A stretch of DNA of 10,304 nt from positions 1 through 10,304 of the forward strand of contig CANRFI010000040.1 in NCBI GenBank assembly GCA_947629855.1, in the 5' to 3' direction. Source of the DNA: an uncultured Clostridia bacterium. GTDB taxonomy: Bacteria; Bacillota_A; Clostridia; TANB77; CAG-508. The notes beneath the pieces were generated by a model. That model had not been told where the DNA came from. It did no database searches and saw only the letters and a list, made by a program, of their open reading frames with translations. The position numbers and the translations under genes were made by a program. The first letter of the stretch is position 1. Each line of letters opens with the position of its first letter. Below are positions 7,247-10,304 of this stretch, piece after piece.

Positions 7247-7274
7247 GCAAAGAAGATTTTTAATTCTTCTTTGC
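7247..7274 (-). terminator. Hairpin terminator after the VirB2-like secreted protein gene
   Basis: A perfect ten-base-pair stem GCAAAGAAGA / TCTTCTTTGC (7247-7256 and 7265-7274) has an eight-base loop and lies 25 bases after the stop at 7300. The T run after it on the minus strand is short and interrupted (CTTTGCTATT), so termination may be weak. The plus-strand side has TTTTAT, so the orientation is not fully decided by sequence alone. Confidence 0.55.
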
Positions 7275-7299
7275 TTTTATATAATACTTCTTATTTTTT

Positions 7300-8268
7300 T
7301 TACACATTATTGCCTATTACTTGAACAATTATTTCCCATATTGCAAAGGCTCCAAATACTACTATGCATCCTACTATATATGGTACTATTAATTGTTTTA
7401 CTTCTGCTTTTTCGTCTATTCCTCCTGTCATAAATTTTATTCCTAATATTCCTGCCATTATTACTGCTACTGCTATTGCTATTGTCCCTAATATTCCTGC
7501 TATCGTTCCTGAAAATAGGCTTAAATCTCCTTCTTCAAATTTTGATTCTGAACTTTGACTCATAAATTTTTCTGAGTCTGTTATCATATCTTCTATACTA
7601 CTACTTGCCATTTTACTTTCATCTGTTTTTTCTGGATTTTTATAAATAACATAGTCTTTCTTTTCATCTGTTTTTTCTGCTTGATTCTCATAAACTGAGT
7701 CATCTGTTTTTCCTGTTTTATTTCCTAATTCTTGGTTCATTTCTTCTCTAGCTGCCATAATTCGTTTTTGTGACTCTGATTGCATTGCATTAGTGCCACC
7801 TACTGTTATGGCATAACTATCTATTTTATTAATCCATGTTTTTAATTCTTCTTCTGTCATATTTGAAGCATTATAATCTTTATTTGTTATATAATCTAGT
7901 ATTTCTTCTTGCAATGATTTTGCTTTTTCTTCATCTACTCCTTTTATAGTTGAATCTGTCCCTGGTTCTGTTGGATCTACTGCTTCTGCTTGTTCTATTG
8001 CAGTTAATAATTCTCTTGCTCTTTCTTGAGGTCCTGCTAGAGCAGTTGCATCCATAAATAATGTATCCTCATTAAATCTTTCATATTCTGTTGGTCCATC
8101 AAGCATCCTTTGTATATCTTCTTTTTTTAGGTCTTTTTCGTCTGTAGTGGTATATCTTTGATAAAATTCACTCCAAGTTTCTCCTCCTTTTTTGGCTAAA
8201 TTAAAAGAGGGTATGCATAATAAAAATACTAACGTGATTATCATTATTTTTTTTATATTCTTTTTCAA
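7300..8268 (-). CDS. Secreted protein with VirB2/TrbC-like two-helix C-terminus, about 322 aa
   Basis: I do not recognise a named gene. A signal peptide covers roughly the first 24 residues (KKNIKKIMIITLVFLLC). A long, charged, polar region follows (about 30-245) with repeated Lys-Thr-Asp-Glu/Lys motifs (QAEKTDEKK, NPEKTDESK) and no cysteines. The last 75 residues hold two hydrophobic helices (about 254-277 and 295-317) separated by KFMTGGIDEKAEVKQ. This helix-loop-helix arrangement with conserved-looking GIKFMTGG and VPYIVGC resembles VirB2/TrbC-type pilins and related small clostridial membrane proteins; that assignment is inference. For the start I prefer TTG 8268 because AAGGTGAT (8273-8280) sits five bases upstream. 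The in-frame GTG at 8277 overlaps that binding site and is less likely. The gene has its own promoter and a terminator, and it is divergent from the glucosaminidase gene. Confidence 0.8.
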   Translation of the reverse strand: MKKNIKKIMIITLVFLLCIPSFNLAKKGGETWSEFYQRYTTTDEKDLKKEDIQRMLDGPTEYERFNEDTLFMDATALAGPQERARELLTAIEQAEAVDPTEPGTDSTIKGVDEEKAKSLQEEILDYITNKDYNASNMTEEELKTWINKIDSYAITVGGTNAMQSESQKRIMAAREEMNQELGNKTGKTDDSVYENQAEKTDEKKDYVIYKNPEKTDESKMASSSIEDMITDSEKFMSQSSESKFEEGDLSLFSGTIAGILGTIAIAVAVIMAGILGIKFMTGGIDEKAEVKQLIVPYIVGCIVVFGAFAIWEIIVQVIGNNV

Positions 8269-8306
8269 TTTAATCACCTTCTTTTACTATTTTTACTTCT
8301 ACATTA

Positions 8307-8335
8307 ATTTTATCATATTTAGCCCTTTTTTTCAA
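8307..8335 (-). promoter_or_regulatory. Predicted sigma-A type promoter for the VirB2-like secreted protein gene
   Basis: On the minus strand TTGAAA (8330-8335) and TAAAAT (8307-8312) are separated by exactly 17 bases. Transcription would start near 8300, about 30 bases before the TTG start at 8268. It faces away from the glucosaminidase promoter in the same 247-base intergenic region. Confidence 0.6.
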
Positions 8336-8457
8336 CTTTTTGAAGTATTACATTATTGTAATTTAAATATAGATATCATTTTTCATTCTTTTTATAATAT
8401 TGCCACTAAAGTTTGTTATTTTGCTACAAAATCCCATATTTTTTTTTTCATTTTTTA

Positions 8458-8486
8458 TAGACATTTTTTGATGATTATTGTATAAT
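8458..8486 (+). promoter_or_regulatory. Predicted sigma-A type promoter for the glucosaminidase gene
   Basis: TAGACA (8458-8463), one mismatch from consensus, is followed after 17 bases by a perfect TATAAT (8481-8486). Transcription would begin near 8493. The ribosome binding site AAGGAAG (8508-8514) lies ten bases before ATG 8525. The rest of the divergent region 8336-8457 is plain AT-rich sequence in which I see no other feature. Confidence 0.7.
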
Positions 8487-8524
8487 AAATATGTATTATT
8501 TTAAGAAAAGGAAGATATGAAGTT

Positions 8525-9871
8525 ATGCCTAATCCTAATAATTATAGAAATTTATCTGATGTGTTTAGGGAATTGCAGGAAATGCAGCACAATCCTCAAC
8601 CTTCTGAACCGGTTAAACCTATTAATTCAAAGGAAACTAAAAAATATTTTAATTTCCGTAATAACAACCCATATCAAAATCATGATTTGAAACTTTCTCA
8701 TATTATAATAGGTTGTGGAATTTTAATTGTTGGACTAGCTGTGTTCTTCCCAAAAAATACTTCTTTTAAACAGAGTTACGCTAAAGAAGAAATTTCAGAA
8801 ATATCAGAGTATGAATTAAATCGTCATAGATTAAATATTCAAAATATTATTTCTGAAAATGCTAATATGGGTAGAGTAAAAGAACAAGTAACTGAAGAAC
8901 GTGATATTGAATTTGAAACAGAGTATAACAATAATCCATCACTTCCCAAAAGTGAAGAAGTAATTATGAGAGAAGGAACTATCGGAAAAGAAACTGTAAC
9001 AGTTGTAAAAACATACGAAAATGGTAATTTTGTAGAAGAAATAATTTTAAATAAAGAAAAAATGGTAGATCCTGTTTCTAAAGTAATTGATATTGGTACA
9101 TCTGAATTTTTAGCAAAGCATAAAGTACATATAGGAGATACAATGTATTTAGTGTCTACTTCTAATCTAAAAGAATCTGCTGATTCTTCTTCTAATGATG
9201 TTGCTGAAGTTAAAGAAAGTTTAGATGTTAAAATATTAGAATTACCAAGTGAAGAATGGTGTAAAGTTTCTTACGATAATATTGAAGGATATATAAAAAC
9301 ATCTAATTTGACTTCTTCTTATACTACACCAAATATTGTTGAAAAAAATAGAATTCAGAAAATTTTAATTAAGGTAAATGTTGACATAGAATTGAATAGG
9401 ACAAGTGGCTTAAGTTTAAATGATTATAAGAAGATATTTACAAATCTTTCTAATGATAAAAATAAGATATTTGAAAATAATTATACTGCTTTTTATAACG
9501 CAGAAAAGAAATATAATATAAATGGTATTTTCTTAGCAGCAATTGCTATTCACGAAAGTAATTGGGGTACTTCTGATATTGCTAAAGATAAGAAAAATTT
9601 ATTTGGATATGGATCTTATGATTCAACTCCTTATACTTCTTCTTTTGAATTTGCAGATTATTCAGAGGGTATAGAAACAGTTGCTAAATCTTTAGTAAAA
9701 TATTATTTAAATCCATCTGGTACAAAAATTTATGATAATGAAACTGCTTCTGCTTGGTTTTATAATGGACCTACTTTAAAGGGTGTTAATACAAGATATG
9801 CTTCTGATCCAGATTGGTACTCAAAAGTATTTACTTATATGCAAACTTTGTATAATAGACTTCGTGAATAA
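8525..9871 (+). CDS. Membrane-anchored cell-wall glucosaminidase (G5 + SH3-like + GH73), 448 aa
   Basis: This is a predicted peptidoglycan hydrolase acting at the outer face of the membrane on N-acetylglucosamine linkages of the glycan strand. Residues 1-57 are a polar cytoplasmic segment; a single helix spans about 58-76 (IIIGCGILIVGLAVFF), anchoring the protein with its C-terminus outside. A G5 domain covers about 143-192 (EEVIMREGTIGKETVTV, with DPVSKVIDIGT at its end), followed by an SH3-like domain at about 200-262 (EEWCKVSYDNIEGYIKTSNL). The GH73 domain is at about 318-445; AIHESNWGTS carries the catalytic Glu344 and is followed by KNLFGYG and EGIETVAKSL. Its own promoter lies at 8458-8486. 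An ATG at 8517 in another frame sits too near the binding site and opens only a short frame. The next gene starts 13 bases after the stop, so the two form an operon. Confidence 0.92.
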   Translation: MPNPNNYRNLSDVFRELQEMQHNPQPSEPVKPINSKETKKYFNFRNNNPYQNHDLKLSHIIIGCGILIVGLAVFFPKNTSFKQSYAKEEISEISEYELNRHRLNIQNIISENANMGRVKEQVTEERDIEFETEYNNNPSLPKSEEVIMREGTIGKETVTVVKTYENGNFVEEIILNKEKMVDPVSKVIDIGTSEFLAKHKVHIGDTMYLVSTSNLKESADSSSNDVAEVKESLDVKILELPSEEWCKVSYDNIEGYIKTSNLTSSYTTPNIVEKNRIQKILIKVNVDIELNRTSGLSLNDYKKIFTNLSNDKNKIFENNYTAFYNAEKKYNINGIFLAAIAIHESNWGTSDIAKDKKNLFGYGSYDSTPYTSSFEFADYSEGIETVAKSLVKYYLNPSGTKIYDNETASAWFYNGPTLKGVNTRYASDPDWYSKVFTYMQTLYNRLRE

Positions 9872-9884
9872 TGGAGGTTAATTA

Positions 9885-10304
9885 ATGAAAAAAATTAAAA
9901 TTAGAAATGAAAGGCTATTATTTGTTATATTAATTATTGTTTTATTCTTTACTTGTATTTTACTTTATCATTTTGTATTTGCTGATCTTTTTCAAAGAGA
10001 TTCTTTTGCAAATGAAATGATAGAAATTGCTGATGAAAACGAAAAATCAATTTTTAATATTCAAAGAATATTATTATATAGTAGTGCAAATGCAATTAAT
10101 AATTCTGAAAATCAATCTCTTCAAGATATGAGTATTTGTCAATATTCTGATATTTCTATTTATATTGATAATACTAGCACAATTTCTGAATTAACAAATG
10201 AAAATACAGTAAAGCAATTGTATATTGATGATATTAATATTACTACAAATTCTGATATTGGAAATAAAATTTTAAATTATAAAAGCCCTTTAGATTTTGG
10301 TAAA
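9885..10304 (+). CDS. Single-helix membrane-anchored protein of unknown function, N-terminal 140 residues
   Basis: I do not recognise the family with certainty. ATG 9885 follows GGAGG (9873-9877) with seven bases of spacing. The frame is open to the window edge without a stop, so the protein is partial. A basic N-terminus (KKIKIRNERLL) leads into one hydrophobic helix at about residues 11-33, most likely a signal anchor that places the rest outside the cell. The visible outer part is polar and rich in Asn, Ile and Ser, with FNIQRILLYSSANAINN and SICQYSDISIYIDN stretches. No catalytic motif is visible. The position directly behind the glucosaminidase gene suggests co-expression and an envelope role. 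Confidence 0.8.
   Translation, partial: MKKIKIRNERLLFVILIIVLFFTCILLYHFVFADLFQRDSFANEMIEIADENEKSIFNIQRILLYSSANAINNSENQSLQDMSICQYSDISIYIDNTSTISELTNENTVKQLYIDDINITTNSDIGNKILNYKSPLDFGK

Noticed and set aside
8192..8485. Plus-strand 97-codon open frame across the divergent promoter region
   Set aside because: It overlaps the signal peptide coding region and both promoters, and its product is low-complexity Phe/Ile/Tyr sequence.
8517..8519. ATG upstream of the glucosaminidase start, in another frame
   Set aside because: It lies only two bases after the ribosome binding site and opens a short frame without family resemblance; ATG 8525 has correct spacing.

Overview
This 10.3 kb window is very AT-rich (roughly a quarter G+C by eye), uses strong AGGAG-type ribosome binding sites, and carries genes typical of a Gram-positive, clostridial-type bacterium: addB, rnc next to an Elp3-like radical SAM gene, a YitT-family membrane protein, a DUF2207 protein, and a G5/GH73 cell-wall hydrolase. 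An uncultured gut-type Clostridia relative is my inference. I see no rRNA, tRNA, CRISPR or mobile element.

Layout. Positions 1-8268 are all on the minus strand. In transcription order they hold a secreted protein with a VirB2-like two-helix C-terminus (7300-8268); rnc (6447-7115); the radical SAM protein (5387-6443); YitT (4470-5331); ogg (3533-4399); DUF2207 (1384-3505); and addB, cut by the window edge (1-1359). From 8278 to 8524 lies a 247-base divergent promoter region. On the plus strand follow a membrane-anchored glucosaminidase (8525-9871) and a partial gene of unknown function (9885-10304). The minus-strand block mixes RNA processing (rnc), probable tRNA modification (radical SAM), DNA repair (ogg, addB) and membrane proteins. 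The divergent pair acts at the envelope.

The main observation is that three genes (DUF2207, YitT, radical SAM) look frameshifted by conventional reading. Every break has the same form: one extra C directly before a conserved glycine codon GGA, so the ribosome meets an in-frame CGG followed by A. There are six such CGGA sites: one each in YitT and radical SAM, and four in DUF2207, of which three lie in its glycine-rich tail. Skipping one base at each site restores full-length family-like proteins of 705, 286 and 351 residues that end at their normal stops. In about 3,200 codons read by eye I found no other in-frame CGG. This suggests that CGG has no ordinary arginine tRNA here, and that CGGA is read as glycine by +1 frameshifting or a four-base codon. 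The alternative is a context-specific sequencing or assembly error, which the sequence alone cannot exclude.
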